Of a stretch of 64,000 nucleotides of DNA, positions 53,725 to 63,910 are shown piece after piece. A program made the translations under genes and the position numbers. The DNA comes from Oscillospiraceae bacterium (GTDB lineage: Bacteria > Bacillota > Clostridia > Oscillospirales > Oscillospiraceae), in NCBI GenBank assembly GCA_902767915.1, contig CACXJE010000016.1:1-64000 (forward strand), read 5' to 3'. A model generated the notes under the pieces. That model saw nothing but the letters and a program-made list of their open reading frames with translations, was not told the origin of the DNA and searched no databases. Each line of letters begins with the position of its first letter. Position 1 is the stretch's first letter.

Positions 53725-56706
53725 TTATTCCGGCTCTGTCAGGTCGTTGTAGGCCTGCTTGTGCAGGCCGGCCAGCACGCACAGCAGCGCGGTGACAGAC
53801 CAGATCAGGAAGAACGCGCCGGTCAGGAGCAGCTGGGTGCGGTGGATGGTCCCGCCGATCAGCCGCCACAGCAGCATGCCCAGCAGCAGGCCCAGAGCGC
53901 AGAGCACCGTCTGTTCAAAATGGAAGTTCGCCGCAATCCGGCCCGGCTGGGTCCCGAGGGCCCGCATCAGGGCCAGCTCCCTTTTGCGGGAGACGGTCAG
54001 CAGCCAGGACAGGGCCAGGCCCAGGATTCCCGCCACCACGTACAGGCAGATATAGAGCGTGCTCACGTATTTGATCTGCCGCTCCATGGACTTGGTGGTG
54101 TTCAGGAAGATCTCGTCGTCGATCACCACGCAGGTCCCCAGCCGCTGACCGGAGCCCGCATAGTTGAAGCCGGCCTCCGCCAGCTCCGCCCGAAGGGCCG
54201 GCAGGTCGTCGGTGCTGCGAAGGGTAAAGAGCATGCTGTCATAGGACCCGTCCTGCAGGTCCACAAAGCCCCGGAAGGCCTGGGGGGTCTGCAGATGGGT
54301 AAAGCCAATGGGGGAGAAGATGGTATTGCTGTCGGTAGCCGCGCTGTAGGCGCCGATTACCCGCAGATCCACGGTGTCGATCACCGCTCTGCCGTAATCA
54401 TAGGTGGCAAAGAGGAACCGGCAGGTATCGCCCAGCTCGATCCCTTCGGCCTCCATCAGAGGTATGGGCATCACGCAGTACCACGCGGCTTCGGCCATGG
54501 AATCCTCCCCGTAGCCCGGGAGCCAGCGCAGCTCCGTGGGCTTGGTGTAGTAGAATAGGGGGGAGCCCGCGACAGAGGAGGTCTGCACCCATTGGGGCTC
54601 GTAGAGCATCTGGCCGAAGAGCGTTTCGATGGCAAAGGCGCCCCCGGGGATCCGGGGCGGCGGGAGCGGGATCTCCGTGCCGTCGGCCTTCTGGGAGACA
54701 CCCAGGAAGCGAATGTTGCAGATCGTGTTGGTCAGATTGTAGGAGTCCAGCAGGTCGCTGTCCAGGAAGCGCTTTGCCTCCCGGGAGGAGACAAGGATCC
54801 CGTCCAGCCGCTGCCCTGCGGCGTCCGAAGCGTGGCCGGAGAGCCGGGTGCTTTCCCGCACAGCCGCAAGCTGGTTTTCATAGGACTGCTGCGAGTGGGT
54901 CAGGTAGCCGAAAAACAGGGCGATGACCAGGCTCAGCAGCACCACAGCGCCGGTTCTGGCGTAGCTGCGACGGATGGAGAGCAGGGCATATTTCAGCCGG
55001 CCCCGCAGATGGGAGGAGCGGCGCGCCCGGGGCACGGTCTGCCGTCTGGCCCGCCGGGTGCGTTTTTTCGCCCGGTCCCGGAGGGCGGACAGACTGAACA
55101 GCAGGGTCAGCAGCAGGGCTGCAAGCAGCAGAAACGCGCCGGCGGCCGCATATACCCAGGGGGATATTTTCGGGGCGAAGGCCAGCGTGCGGATCAAAGA
55201 AAGCCGGCTGGAGGAAAAGCGCAGATCCTGGTTGAGATGGGATGCGGTCAGCCGCCCCAGGAGGCGGAACACCACCCGCTCCAGCCGACGGCCCACAAGA
55301 CAGCCCAAGACAGCGGCGGGCAGGGCCAGCACCGCGGCGGCGCTGAGGAAATAGCGGATCACATGGCCTCTGCCGCTGCCCAGCATGCGCATGGTCTGGG
55401 CGGCTTCCCGCTGCCGGGTGATAAACAGGTGGCATTGCAGGCACAGGGCAGCAATGGTCATGGCAATGCAGATCAGCAGGAAGAGATCGGAGATCAGCAG
55501 CAGATCCTCCATGGGCTCGATGGCCTCGGCGTAGCCCTGATCATAGACCGTGAAGCGGAAGCCCGAGGACTCCAGAGGCTCTGCCTGCTCCAGAAACTCG
55601 GAAAGACGGTCGTTCTGGATCCGGAACTGGCCCAGACGGTAGCCGTTCACGGGCTGCACCGTGGAGCCGGGGGCCTCCCCGGAGGGCAGGAAGATCGTGT
55701 AGGGATAATCGTCGTTGCGGGCGTAGATGCCCACGACTGTGTAATCCGCCGTCACCGGATCCGTTTCCGCAGCGGTGCCGTACAGATCCTCCGGAGTCTG
55801 CCGGATGCCCAGCTGCAGGGTGTCGCCGCAGGAGAGCTCCATCAAAGAGGCCTGCCGGGCGGAGATCACGCAGACCCGGGCGTTTTGCTCATACTCCTCC
55901 GGCAGGAACAGCCGTCCCTGCTCCAGGGTGAGCTGCTGCTGATGGAAGGGGAGCTGATCCTCCAGGGCTGCGGTGTACTGCACCGGGCAGCAGTTGTTCA
56001 CCCGGTCGAGATAGGCGGCAAGCCGCGCATAGAGGGCCTCGGACGCCGGATCCTCCCGGTTCCAGCGGGTACGGCCCGGAACCTCGGTTCCGTCCGGAAG
56101 CTCCATGGAGGCCCCAAGATACCAGAGATAGCTGCTCTGGCCCTGAAAAAAGTGGCCACAGAACAGATAGGTTCCGCTCTCCAGCGGCTCGGCGTCGGGA
56201 TCGTCCATATCCTCCGTGCGGAGCATCAGCATTTTCCCGGTGTGGTCCTCCCGGGCATAGTAGGTTTTGTCGATGACGGCGGAATAGGAGTTGGTGGCCT
56301 CGTCCAGTCCCATCACGTACAGCCGCAGCACGGCCCCGTCCGGATCATAGCTCAGCCGGTCCTTCCGATGCAGTCCCTCCACGGAGGCAGCCCCGTTGGA
56401 GGCCGGCTCAAAGGACAGCACCTGGGGCGCCCTGCACAGGGCGTCCAGCCGGGACTGATTTGCTCTGACGGCCCCCGCCAGCGCAGGGTCATATACCGTC
56501 TGGGCGGGATAGTCCTTGCCCAGATATTCCAGCGTGACGATGGTGTGGAAATAGTCGTTGCAGTCCCGGAGATAGCTTCGCACCGCGGCAAATACGCTGA
56601 AGGCCACCGAAAGCAGGATGGAGAGCAGCAGCAAAATCGCCGTGAACAGCAGGGTTTTCCCCGGTGTGCGCAGCGTAGCTTTGACGCCGTTTTTTGATGC
56701 GGACAT
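53725..56706 (-). CDS. Large FtsX-like ABC permease
   Basis: 993 aa. A first membrane helix (about 17-40) is followed by a large extracytoplasmic domain of about 370 residues, three helices (FtsX domain 1, with RQREAAQTMRMLGSGRGHVIRYFL), a basic cytosolic linker (KKRTRRARRQTVPRARRSS), a further helix, a second extracytoplasmic domain and a second FtsX block (RKRELALMRALGTQPGRIAANF). This fits the ten-helix, two-FtsX type of exporter. Its promoter is not obvious; AGGGG precedes ATG 56706. Confidence 0.87.
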   Translation of the reverse strand: MSASKNGVKATLRTPGKTLLFTAILLLLSILLSVAFSVFAAVRSYLRDCNDYFHTIVTLEYLGKDYPAQTVYDPALAGAVRANQSRLDALCRAPQVLSFEPASNGAASVEGLHRKDRLSYDPDGAVLRLYVMGLDEATNSYSAVIDKTYYAREDHTGKMLMLRTEDMDDPDAEPLESGTYLFCGHFFQGQSSYLWYLGASMELPDGTEVPGRTRWNREDPASEALYARLAAYLDRVNNCCPVQYTAALEDQLPFHQQQLTLEQGRLFLPEEYEQNARVCVISARQASLMELSCGDTLQLGIRQTPEDLYGTAAETDPVTADYTVVGIYARNDDYPYTIFLPSGEAPGSTVQPVNGYRLGQFRIQNDRLSEFLEQAEPLESSGFRFTVYDQGYAEAIEPMEDLLLISDLFLLICIAMTIAALCLQCHLFITRQREAAQTMRMLGSGRGHVIRYFLSAAAVLALPAAVLGCLVGRRLERVVFRLLGRLTASHLNQDLRFSSSRLSLIRTLAFAPKISPWVYAAAGAFLLLAALLLTLLFSLSALRDRAKKRTRRARRQTVPRARRSSHLRGRLKYALLSIRRSYARTGAVVLLSLVIALFFGYLTHSQQSYENQLAAVRESTRLSGHASDAAGQRLDGILVSSREAKRFLDSDLLDSYNLTNTICNIRFLGVSQKADGTEIPLPPPRIPGGAFAIETLFGQMLYEPQWVQTSSVAGSPLFYYTKPTELRWLPGYGEDSMAEAAWYCVMPIPLMEAEGIELGDTCRFLFATYDYGRAVIDTVDLRVIGAYSAATDSNTIFSPIGFTHLQTPQAFRGFVDLQDGSYDSMLFTLRSTDDLPALRAELAEAGFNYAGSGQRLGTCVVIDDEIFLNTTKSMERQIKYVSTLYICLYVVAGILGLALSWLLTVSRKRELALMRALGTQPGRIAANFHFEQTVLCALGLLLGMLLWRLIGGTIHRTQLLLTGAFFLIWSVTALLCVLAGLHKQAYNDLTEPE

Positions 56707-56763
56707 AGCGTTTCATCCCCTAACTCGGTTCGGAGTTGCTTCAGGTTATCTGCAAAGAGACTA

Positions 56764-56798
56764 CCGCCCAATTATGCATCGGGCGGCAGCTTTTTTTA
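56764..56798. terminator. Hairpin between hprK and the permease
   Basis: CCGCCC, loop, GGGCGG with CAGCTTTTTTT on the plus side. It lies between two minus-strand genes, where the T-run is on the wrong side, so its role is uncertain. Confidence 0.4.
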
Positions 56799-56824
56799 TG
56801 AGGGCTTGAAAAACCCGGCGGAGA

Positions 56825-57796
56825 TCAGGTGGCTGCGGGATCCTTGCCGGCGGAGGCCTGGGCAGACGGCGCGGCTTCAAAGCGCCGGTCCAGCTGCTGG
56901 CTGAATTCCACCGCCGCGTTGTAGCCCAGCCGCTTCTGACGGTTGTTCATGGCGGCGACCTCCAAAATGACAGCCAGGTTTCTGCCGGGGCTGACGGGAA
57001 TCGTGACGCTGGGAACCTTGACCCCCAGCAGATCCACATAGTGCTCCTCCAGACCCAGCCGGTCGTATTGGCTGCCCGCCTCCCAGGGGACGATGTTTAC
57101 CACCAGGTTGATCAGTGTCTCCTCCTTGACGGCGCCCATGCCGAAGAGGTTCGCCACGTTGACTACGCCGATGCCCCGGAGCTCGATGTAGTTCCGGATC
57201 AGGCTGGGGGCGGTGCCCATGAGCTGAGCGGAGGCCATTTTTTTGATCTCCACCGCGTCGTCGGCAATGAGCCGGTGGCCCCGCTTCAGGAGCTCTACGG
57301 CAGTCTCGGACTTGCCGATGCCGCTTTCGCCGGTGATGAAAATGCCCTCGCCGTAGACCTCCATCAGAACCCCGTGACGGGTGATTCTGGGGGCCAGGGC
57401 GTTTTTCAGATAGGTGATCAGGTTGGAGATCACGTAGGAGGTGGTCTCTTGGGCCAGCAGGATCGTGATGTTGTGCTTTTTGGCCATCTCGATACATTCC
57501 GGATGGGGCTGCTGCCCCCGGGAGATCACCAGCGCGGGGATCTTGTAGGCAAAGAGCCGGTCAAAGATCGCCAGCCTGTGGGCCGGGGTCTGATCCTCCA
57601 GATAGGTCATCTCCACGTAGCCCAGGACCTCCACCCGGAGGGCCTCAAAGTGCTCGAAGAAGCCTGTCAGCGGCAGACCGGGACGGGAGACCTCGTCCAC
57701 CATGACCCGGATCTCGTCGAAGTCGGTGGACCGATAGGCCACGGTCAGATTGAATTCCTCGGCCAGCTGCCGAAGGGGGACGCTGTAATTGTTCAT
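56825..57796 (-). CDS. hprK: HPr kinase/phosphorylase
   Basis: Phosphorylates or dephosphorylates HPr at Ser46, the central switch of Firmicute carbon catabolite control; 323 aa. Start ATG 57796 (MNNYSVPLRQLAEEF) with GGGAG upstream. Walker A GESGIGKSETAVELLKRGHRLIADDAV, and the HprK signature ELRGIGVVNVANLFGMGAVK. The C-terminal regulatory part PVSPGRNLAVILEVAAMNNRQK is intact. No lgt follows, unlike many Bacilli. Confidence 0.95.
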   Translation of the reverse strand: MNNYSVPLRQLAEEFNLTVAYRSTDFDEIRVMVDEVSRPGLPLTGFFEHFEALRVEVLGYVEMTYLEDQTPAHRLAIFDRLFAYKIPALVISRGQQPHPECIEMAKKHNITILLAQETTSYVISNLITYLKNALAPRITRHGVLMEVYGEGIFITGESGIGKSETAVELLKRGHRLIADDAVEIKKMASAQLMGTAPSLIRNYIELRGIGVVNVANLFGMGAVKEETLINLVVNIVPWEAGSQYDRLGLEEHYVDLLGVKVPSVTIPVSPGRNLAVILEVAAMNNRQKRLGYNAAVEFSQQLDRRFEAAPSAQASAGKDPAAT

Positions 57797-57820
57797 ACTG
57801 TTCTCCCGCAAGCGGCGGAT

Positions 57821-59260
57821 TTATTTGGCGACGGCCAGCTTGATGACCTCATAGGCGCCGTTGTACAGGCCGCTTTCCTTGTTTTTCAGAATGCACTCGT
57901 TCATCCGCAGCAGCAGCTCCGGCTCATTCTGGAGCAGATGGATCATGTCCACGGTCTCTCTGCCGGGGGCCACCTCGTAGGTGCCGTCGCCCATCTCGGC
58001 GGAGTGGATGGCGCCCCAGACCTCATGGCCGCCCACATGCTGGATGAACAGCTTGGGGATGGGGTAGAAGGCCAGCTCGGAGGGCTTGGTCACCAGCACG
58101 TCGCTGGCCCGCATCAGCAGGTTCGTGATATAGACCGCGGCGAAGATGTCGTCGTGGCAGAAGCCCACAATGCCCTTGGCCTCTCCGGTGACGGCCGCCT
58201 CGGCGTACTGCTTGGCGGCGTCGTAGTCGTTGAGGAAGAGCTTGGCGTTCTGCAGGGCGGGAACTGCCTGCTTCAGGCTCTCCCAGACGTTCTTGTGGTC
58301 GCCCACGTTGATGAACAGGGTGGCCTTGCCGGTCTTGATGTCCGGCAGCAGGGCCTTGATGATGTCGGCAAACAGGGCCTGCTGGGCGCCTGCGCCGCCC
58401 ACGGTGAGCAGATACCGCTTGGCCTTGCCGTTTTTGACCCGGTCCATCCGGTAGGCGGTGTCGGATTCCAGATTCGTCACCAGCTCATGGTCGACGTAGT
58501 GACCGGTGTAGACAATGTCGCCGGCGGGCATGGGCTTCAGGGAGCGCTTCTTGTCCATGCCCCGCAGGGCCTTGTAGCCCAGGTAGGAGGACCAGGTCTG
58601 GATGGTATGGGTGGCGCCCTCCGCCAGATGCAAGGCCATGGGCCAGTTGTCGGGGATGGCGTTGACGACCTTGGTGAAGCCCGCGTGGATGGCGGCCTGG
58701 GCGGGCCAGACGTGGGTGGCTACGTAGGGCTTGTCCTTGGGCAGGCTCTTGAGCAGGTTCGCCATCAGCTCGGCGCTGGCCTGGTCGGCGGAGTTGTAGC
58801 TGAGCTTGCGGAAGCCCTCGGAGTTCAGAGGCTCCCAATAGAGCTTGTTGAAGAGCTTGGATTTCTGGCTCAGCCGGGAGCCCATGGAGTACAGCTCGTT
58901 CTGGCCGGAGATGATGCCGGTGCAGGTGGAACCCTTGAAGGAGTTCAGATCCAGCCACACGGGCTCATAGCCCAGGGCCCGGGCGCAGGAGGCCATGGCC
59001 ATGGAGATCCGGTAGTGGCCGAAGCCCATGCGGATGTTGCCGATAAAGACGGTCTTGTCGGAGAATTCCGCACCCTGGCCGAACACCAGCTCCTTCGTCC
59101 CCAGGGGGGCGAGCACGGCGTTTTCCTGCAGGGCGAATTCATAGTCCTTCTTGGAGTCGTCGCCGTATTTCTTCAAAAATTTGCTCTTTGTTTTCTCAGC
59201 CTTTTTCACGTCCTTTTTGGACATTTCATTGCCAAAAATCACCTTGGACTGCTGTTCCAT
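57821..59260 (-). CDS. GT-B-fold glycosyltransferase-like protein
   Basis: 479 aa, cytosolic. A Lys-rich N-terminus of about 45 residues, then NIRMGFGHYRISMAMAS, which resembles the Gly-loop of MurG/MGDG-synthase-like enzymes (GGGHxxxA). The second half has the nucleotide-sugar half-site RYLLTVGGAGAQQALF and TKPSELAFYPIPKLFIQHVGGHE. Activity and acceptor are not known, and the family may be uncharacterised. ATG 59260 has AGGAGG upstream. It precedes hprK by 24 bp on the same strand. Confidence 0.65.
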   Translation of the reverse strand: MEQQSKVIFGNEMSKKDVKKAEKTKSKFLKKYGDDSKKDYEFALQENAVLAPLGTKELVFGQGAEFSDKTVFIGNIRMGFGHYRISMAMASCARALGYEPVWLDLNSFKGSTCTGIISGQNELYSMGSRLSQKSKLFNKLYWEPLNSEGFRKLSYNSADQASAELMANLLKSLPKDKPYVATHVWPAQAAIHAGFTKVVNAIPDNWPMALHLAEGATHTIQTWSSYLGYKALRGMDKKRSLKPMPAGDIVYTGHYVDHELVTNLESDTAYRMDRVKNGKAKRYLLTVGGAGAQQALFADIIKALLPDIKTGKATLFINVGDHKNVWESLKQAVPALQNAKLFLNDYDAAKQYAEAAVTGEAKGIVGFCHDDIFAAVYITNLLMRASDVLVTKPSELAFYPIPKLFIQHVGGHEVWGAIHSAEMGDGTYEVAPGRETVDMIHLLQNEPELLLRMNECILKNKESGLYNGAYEVIKLAVAK

Positions 59261-59286
59261 AATAGCCTCCTGTAATCATATTGTGG

Positions 59287-59315
59287 TTGACAACCTGCAC
59301 AAATTCCTATACAAT
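59287..59315 (+). promoter_or_regulatory. Promoter of the alpha-galactoside locus
   Basis: TTGACA, 17 bp, TACAAT. No clear catabolite-responsive (cre) site is visible in the leader. Confidence 0.8.
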
Positions 59316-59388
59316 AGTATCTATGAATTTAGGCTATCATCCAAGGGGACATTTGTCAAGAGCCTATTTTGAAAAGGAGAAAAAACCA

Positions 59389-60798
59389 ATGAAAAGACTA
59401 ACGAAAAAGCAAATGATCATCTTTGCCATCGGCCAGCTGGGCTGGTCGACGCTCAGCGGTATCATCGGCGCCTGGTTCGTTACCTTCTATCTGCCCACGG
59501 ATGGCGATATCAAGGCCGGCGCCACCCAGTTCATTCAGCCGGGCCTCGTGATTCTGGGCTTTCTGACGATCCTTGGTCTGATCACCGCTCTGAGCCGTGT
59601 GTTTGACGCCATCACCGACCCGCTGATCGCCAACCTGTCCGACCGCAGCAAGAACCCCAAGGGCCGCCGCATCCCCTTCATGCAGAAGGCCGCCATCCCC
59701 CTGTCCATCGTGACGGTCCTGCTGTTCTGCGCCCCCGTGGGCCACATCAGCGGCCTGAACGTCCTCTGGATCTCCGTGTTTGTGGTGCTGTTCTACCTGT
59801 TCATGACCATGTACTGCACCCCCTACACCGCTCTGATCTCTGAATTCGGCAAGACCCAGGAAGACCGGATGTTCATCTCCACCGCCATCTCTCTGACCTT
59901 CTTCGCCGGCACCATGCTGGCCTACACCCCCTTCGTTTTCGCCGGCGTGCTGCGCGGCATGGGACTGACCTTCAACTGGAGCTATCGGATCTGCTTCATC
60001 GTCCTGTCCGTGATTGCCTGCGTCTGCATGCTGCTCCCCACCTTCCTGCTGAAGGAAAAGGAATTTGTAGACACCAAGCCCTCCACCGATTCCGTTTTCA
60101 AGTCTCTGGCCGGCACCTTCAAGAACCGGGAATTCCGGGTCTTCGCGGGCTCCGACATCATGTACTGGGTTGGCCTGACCCTGTTCCAGACCGGCCTGCC
60201 CTTCTTTGTCAAGGTTTCCATGAAGCTGGATGAAGGCATGACCATGGTCTTCATGGGCGGCATGACCGTGCTCTCCGCCTGCTTCTATCCCTTCGTCAAC
60301 GGCTTCGTCCGCAGACACGGCAAGAAGAAGATGGTCATCTTCGGCTTCCTGGGTCTGGCTCTGGCCTATCTGATCACCGCACTGATCGGCATCCTGCCCC
60401 TGCCCGGCATGGTCTTCGGCGTGCTGATCTGCGTGATCGCCGCCTTCCCCATGGCCCTTCTGGGCATCATTCCCCAGGCCATTGTGGCTGACGTGGCCGA
60501 GGCCGACGGCATCGTGACCGGTGAAAACCGGGAGGGCATGTTCTTCGCAGCCCGTACCTTTGCCATGAAGTGGGGCCAGGCTCTGGCGATGCTGATCTTC
60601 ACCTCTCTGGCCATCATCGGCACATCTCAGAATGCCAACGCCAACGAGATCACCGCCTCCGCCCTGGGCCTGCGGATCGTGGCCATCGTGGCCGTGACCT
60701 TCTGCACCCTGGGCGCTGTGATCCTCGCGCTGTACAATGAGAAGAAGGTCATGACCACCATCGAGAATAAGAAGGCGCCCGCCAAGAAGGGAAAGTAA
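59389..60798 (+). CDS. GPH-family (MelB-like) sugar transporter
   Basis: 469 aa, about twelve membrane helices. The family signature DAITDPLIANLSDRSKNPKGRRIPFM (cation/sugar site and cytosolic loop) is clear. Predicted cation-coupled glycoside symporter. ATG 59389 has AAAGGAG upstream. The stop codon lies one base before the GH36 gene, so uptake and cleavage are cotranscribed. The long cytosolic tail is Lys-rich. Confidence 0.88.
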   Translation: MKRLTKKQMIIFAIGQLGWSTLSGIIGAWFVTFYLPTDGDIKAGATQFIQPGLVILGFLTILGLITALSRVFDAITDPLIANLSDRSKNPKGRRIPFMQKAAIPLSIVTVLLFCAPVGHISGLNVLWISVFVVLFYLFMTMYCTPYTALISEFGKTQEDRMFISTAISLTFFAGTMLAYTPFVFAGVLRGMGLTFNWSYRICFIVLSVIACVCMLLPTFLLKEKEFVDTKPSTDSVFKSLAGTFKNREFRVFAGSDIMYWVGLTLFQTGLPFFVKVSMKLDEGMTMVFMGGMTVLSACFYPFVNGFVRRHGKKKMVIFGFLGLALAYLITALIGILPLPGMVFGVLICVIAAFPMALLGIIPQAIVADVAEADGIVTGENREGMFFAARTFAMKWGQALAMLIFTSLAIIGTSQNANANEITASALGLRIVAIVAVTFCTLGAVILALYNEKKVMTTIENKKAPAKKGK

Positions 60799-60799
60799 G

Positions 60800-62419
60800 A
60801 TGGAGCTTCTGAAAAAATCCGTCCGGGGCTCTCTGCCCCTGGCCTTTGAGGAACAGCAGGAGAAGGGCCGCTACTGCCTGACCGTCACCCCGGAGGGGAA
60901 TCAGGCTGTGGAACTGGAGGAGGTCTCCGCGGTTTTCCGCTTTGACTTCGGCGCTGACGACGCCCTGTTCCTGAACGGCTACCAGAGCTGGACCTACAGC
61001 CCCGAGCGCAACCGCAAGCAGTTCGACAAGGCCATGCGCTTTGTGCCAAAGGCTCTGGACAAGAAATTCGGCTTCTCCCAGTACGGCGACGGCTATTTTG
61101 CCGACCCGGTCTACCGGAGGGACCTCCGAGCCGGCTACAAGAAGGGCTATTCCTACGCCTACGTCCGCCGCTGGCAGCACTTTATTCTCTTTGCCTCCCT
61201 GGCGGAGCAGACCGGCTTCACCCGCATTGTCTTCAACACCGCCGATAACACCGTCACCTTCAAGAAGGACTGCCACCATCGGTTCCTGCAGCCCGGCGAA
61301 CGCTACACCGGCCTGGATCTGCTCTTCTGCGAGGGCAGCGAGCAGGAGGTTTTTGACGCGTGGTTTGACGCAATGGGCATCCGGGCCCTGCCGGCGGAGC
61401 CAAAGGTGGGCTACACCAGCTGGTACAACTGCTATCAGAACATCTCCGAGAACCAGATTCTTCGGGACCTGGATGGCATGAAGACCCTGCCTGTGAAGCC
61501 CGACATCTTCCAGATCGACGACGGCTTCGAGCCCTACGTGGGCGACTGGCTGGAATGTGACGTGCTGAAGTTCCCCAACGGCATGGAGCCCATCATCAAA
61601 AAGATTCTGGACGAGGGCTATCAGGCGGGCATCTGGCTGGCGCCCTTCGTGGCGGAGCGGGACTCCGCCCTGTTCCGGGATCATCCGGACTGGTTCCAGT
61701 ACCGGGACGGTCAGCCGGTCTTCACCGGCGCCAACTGGTCCGGCGGCCTGGCCCTGGATCCCTACAATGCGGAGGTCCGGGACTATGTCCGCAGGAGCAT
61801 CCAGCTCTATAAGGACATGGGCGTCACCCTGTTCAAACTGGACTTCCTCTATGCCGCCTGTATGACCTCCCGGCCCGACAAGTGCCGCGGCGAGATCATG
61901 GCCGAAACCATGGACTTCCTGCGGGAGGTCTGCGGCGACGCCCAGATCCTGGGCTGCGGCGTGCCTCTGGCCTCCGCCTTCGGCAAGGTGGAATACTGCC
62001 GGATCGGCCCGGACATGTCTCTGGACTATGACGACAAGTTCTACATGCGGGCCTTCCACAACGAGCGGCCCTCCACCATGCACACCCAGCGCAACACCCT
62101 CTACCGCCGCCAGCTGGACGGCCGGGGCTTCCGCAACGATCCGGACGTCCTTCTGCTGCGGGAGGAGAACACCACCCTGACCGACCTGCAGAAGCACACC
62201 CTGGCCGTTGTGAACGCCCTGTTCGGCTCCGTGCTTTTCGCCTCCGACGATTTCGGCAAGTATGACGAAAAGAAAAAGGCCCTCTTTGCCTCCCTCTGCG
62301 AGCTGCAGAAGGCTGAGGTCCTTTCGGTGGAGCATGGCCCTCTGGGCGGCAAGACCGTCAACGTCACCGTGACCTACCGGCTCGACGGCAAGGATCATCG
62401 GATCGAGCTGACCCTTTGA
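60800..62419 (+). CDS. Alpha-galactosidase (glycoside hydrolase family 36)
   Basis: 539 aa, intracellular (no signal). Substrate-binding motif GYTSWYNCYQNISE, QIDDGFEPYVGDW, nucleophile Asp348 in LFKLDFLYAA and acid/base Asp405 in CRIGPDMSLDYDD. Shorter than the roughly 700-aa tetrameric GH36 enzymes, as in a compact GH36 subgroup. Releases galactose from melibiose or raffinose-type sugars; galT at 39514 could feed the product into glycolysis. Confidence 0.9.
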   Translation: MELLKKSVRGSLPLAFEEQQEKGRYCLTVTPEGNQAVELEEVSAVFRFDFGADDALFLNGYQSWTYSPERNRKQFDKAMRFVPKALDKKFGFSQYGDGYFADPVYRRDLRAGYKKGYSYAYVRRWQHFILFASLAEQTGFTRIVFNTADNTVTFKKDCHHRFLQPGERYTGLDLLFCEGSEQEVFDAWFDAMGIRALPAEPKVGYTSWYNCYQNISENQILRDLDGMKTLPVKPDIFQIDDGFEPYVGDWLECDVLKFPNGMEPIIKKILDEGYQAGIWLAPFVAERDSALFRDHPDWFQYRDGQPVFTGANWSGGLALDPYNAEVRDYVRRSIQLYKDMGVTLFKLDFLYAACMTSRPDKCRGEIMAETMDFLREVCGDAQILGCGVPLASAFGKVEYCRIGPDMSLDYDDKFYMRAFHNERPSTMHTQRNTLYRRQLDGRGFRNDPDVLLLREENTTLTDLQKHTLAVVNALFGSVLFASDDFGKYDEKKKALFASLCELQKAEVLSVEHGPLGGKTVNVTVTYRLDGKDHRIELTL

Positions 62420-62450
62420 TGGGTTCATTTGACAGAGAGGAAGCGATTCT

Positions 62451-63893
62451 ATGGAACAAAGGCTTTCCGGTAAATCCAAGCTCTCCTATGCCCTGGGCGC
62501 AGTGGGCAAGGACATGGTCTACATGCTCTCCGCCAGCTACGTGCTCTATTATTACCAGGATCTTCTGAAGGTCAATGCCATTGCCATGGGCGTGATCCTG
62601 CTGATCGCCCGGGTCTTTGACGCCTTCAACGATCCCATCATGGGCGCCATCGTGGCCAAGACCAAGACCCGCTGGGGCAAGTTCCGTCCCTGGCTGCTGA
62701 TCGGTACCCTGACCAACGCCGTGGTGCTTTTCCTGATGTTTGCCGCGCCTCCGTCTCTGGACAGAAAAACCGGCATGGTGGCCTACGCCGCGGTGTTCTA
62801 CATCCTCTGGGGCGTCACCTATACCATGATGGACATCCCCTACTGGTCCATGATCCCCGCCTTCACCAAGGGCGGCAAGGAGCGGGAGAACCTGACCACC
62901 CTGGCCCGGACCTCTGCCGGTGTGGGCTCCGCCATCATCACCATCGCCACCATGAAGGTGGTGCCCTGGCTGGGCCGTCAGTTTGCAGCCTCCAGCGCCG
63001 GCTCCCAGACCATTGAGATCGAGGGCTTCAAGTGGTTCTCACTGATCGTGGCGGTGCTGTTCATCCTGTTCATCGGCCTGACCTGCCTGAACGTCAAGGA
63101 AAAGTCCACCGCCGAGATGCAGCCCGCCACCTTGAAGCAGATGTTCAAGGCCCTGGTGCAGAACGACCAGGCCATGACGGTCACCGTCGCCATCGTCCTG
63201 ATCAACTGCGCGGTGTACATCACCTCCAACCTGGTCATCTACTTCTTCAAGTATGATTTCGGCACCACCGGCTGGAACGGCGCCTATGTGCTGTTCAACA
63301 CCTTCGGCGGCGCTGTCCAGATCCTGGCCATGATGCTGCTGTACCCGCTGCTGCGGAAAAAGTTCTCCAGCCTGCAGATCTTCTATATCTGCCTGGGCAT
63401 GGCCATCGTTGGCTATCTGATCCTGCTGGTGATGGCCTTCACCTTCATGGGCAGCGTCTATGTGCTGTTCATCCCCGGCTTCTTCATCATGGCCGCCAAC
63501 GGCATGCTGACGGTGATCACCACCGTGTTCCTGGCCAATACCGTGGACTACGGCGAGCTGAAGAACCACCGCCGGGATGAGAGTGTGATCTTCTCCATGC
63601 AGACCTTCGTGGTGAAGCTGGCCTCCGGCATCGCGGCGCTGGCTGCCTCCATCTGCCTGTCCATCAATAAGCTCCAGAGCGGCACCGACTTTTCCGACGA
63701 GGAAAAGGTCAAGGACTTCTCCATCGGCGTCTCCCAATCCGCCAAGACCGGCCTGCGGATGACCATGACCGTGATCCCCATCATCGGCCTGCTGATTGCA
63801 TTCTTCTGGTTCAAGAAGAAGTATATTCTGACCGACCGGAAGGTGGAGGAGATCTCCGAAGAGGTGAGAAAGCTCCACGAGGCGGAGCAGTAA
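62451..63893 (+). CDS. Second GPH-family (MelB-like) sugar transporter
   Basis: 480 aa, twelve membrane helices. Signature RVFDAFNDPIMGAIVAKTKTRWGKFRPWLLIG and a conserved ANTVDYGELKNHRRDESVIFSM loop. Only distantly similar to the first transporter, so it is not a recent duplication. Together they probably take up different galactosides or uronides. GAGAGGAAG before ATG 62451. Confidence 0.9.
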   Translation: MEQRLSGKSKLSYALGAVGKDMVYMLSASYVLYYYQDLLKVNAIAMGVILLIARVFDAFNDPIMGAIVAKTKTRWGKFRPWLLIGTLTNAVVLFLMFAAPPSLDRKTGMVAYAAVFYILWGVTYTMMDIPYWSMIPAFTKGGKERENLTTLARTSAGVGSAIITIATMKVVPWLGRQFAASSAGSQTIEIEGFKWFSLIVAVLFILFIGLTCLNVKEKSTAEMQPATLKQMFKALVQNDQAMTVTVAIVLINCAVYITSNLVIYFFKYDFGTTGWNGAYVLFNTFGGAVQILAMMLLYPLLRKKFSSLQIFYICLGMAIVGYLILLVMAFTFMGSVYVLFIPGFFIMAANGMLTVITTVFLANTVDYGELKNHRRDESVIFSMQTFVVKLASGIAALAASICLSINKLQSGTDFSDEEKVKDFSIGVSQSAKTGLRMTMTVIPIIGLLIAFFWFKKKYILTDRKVEEISEEVRKLHEAEQ

Positions 63894-63910
63894 CCGACGA
63901 ACCACCCATG

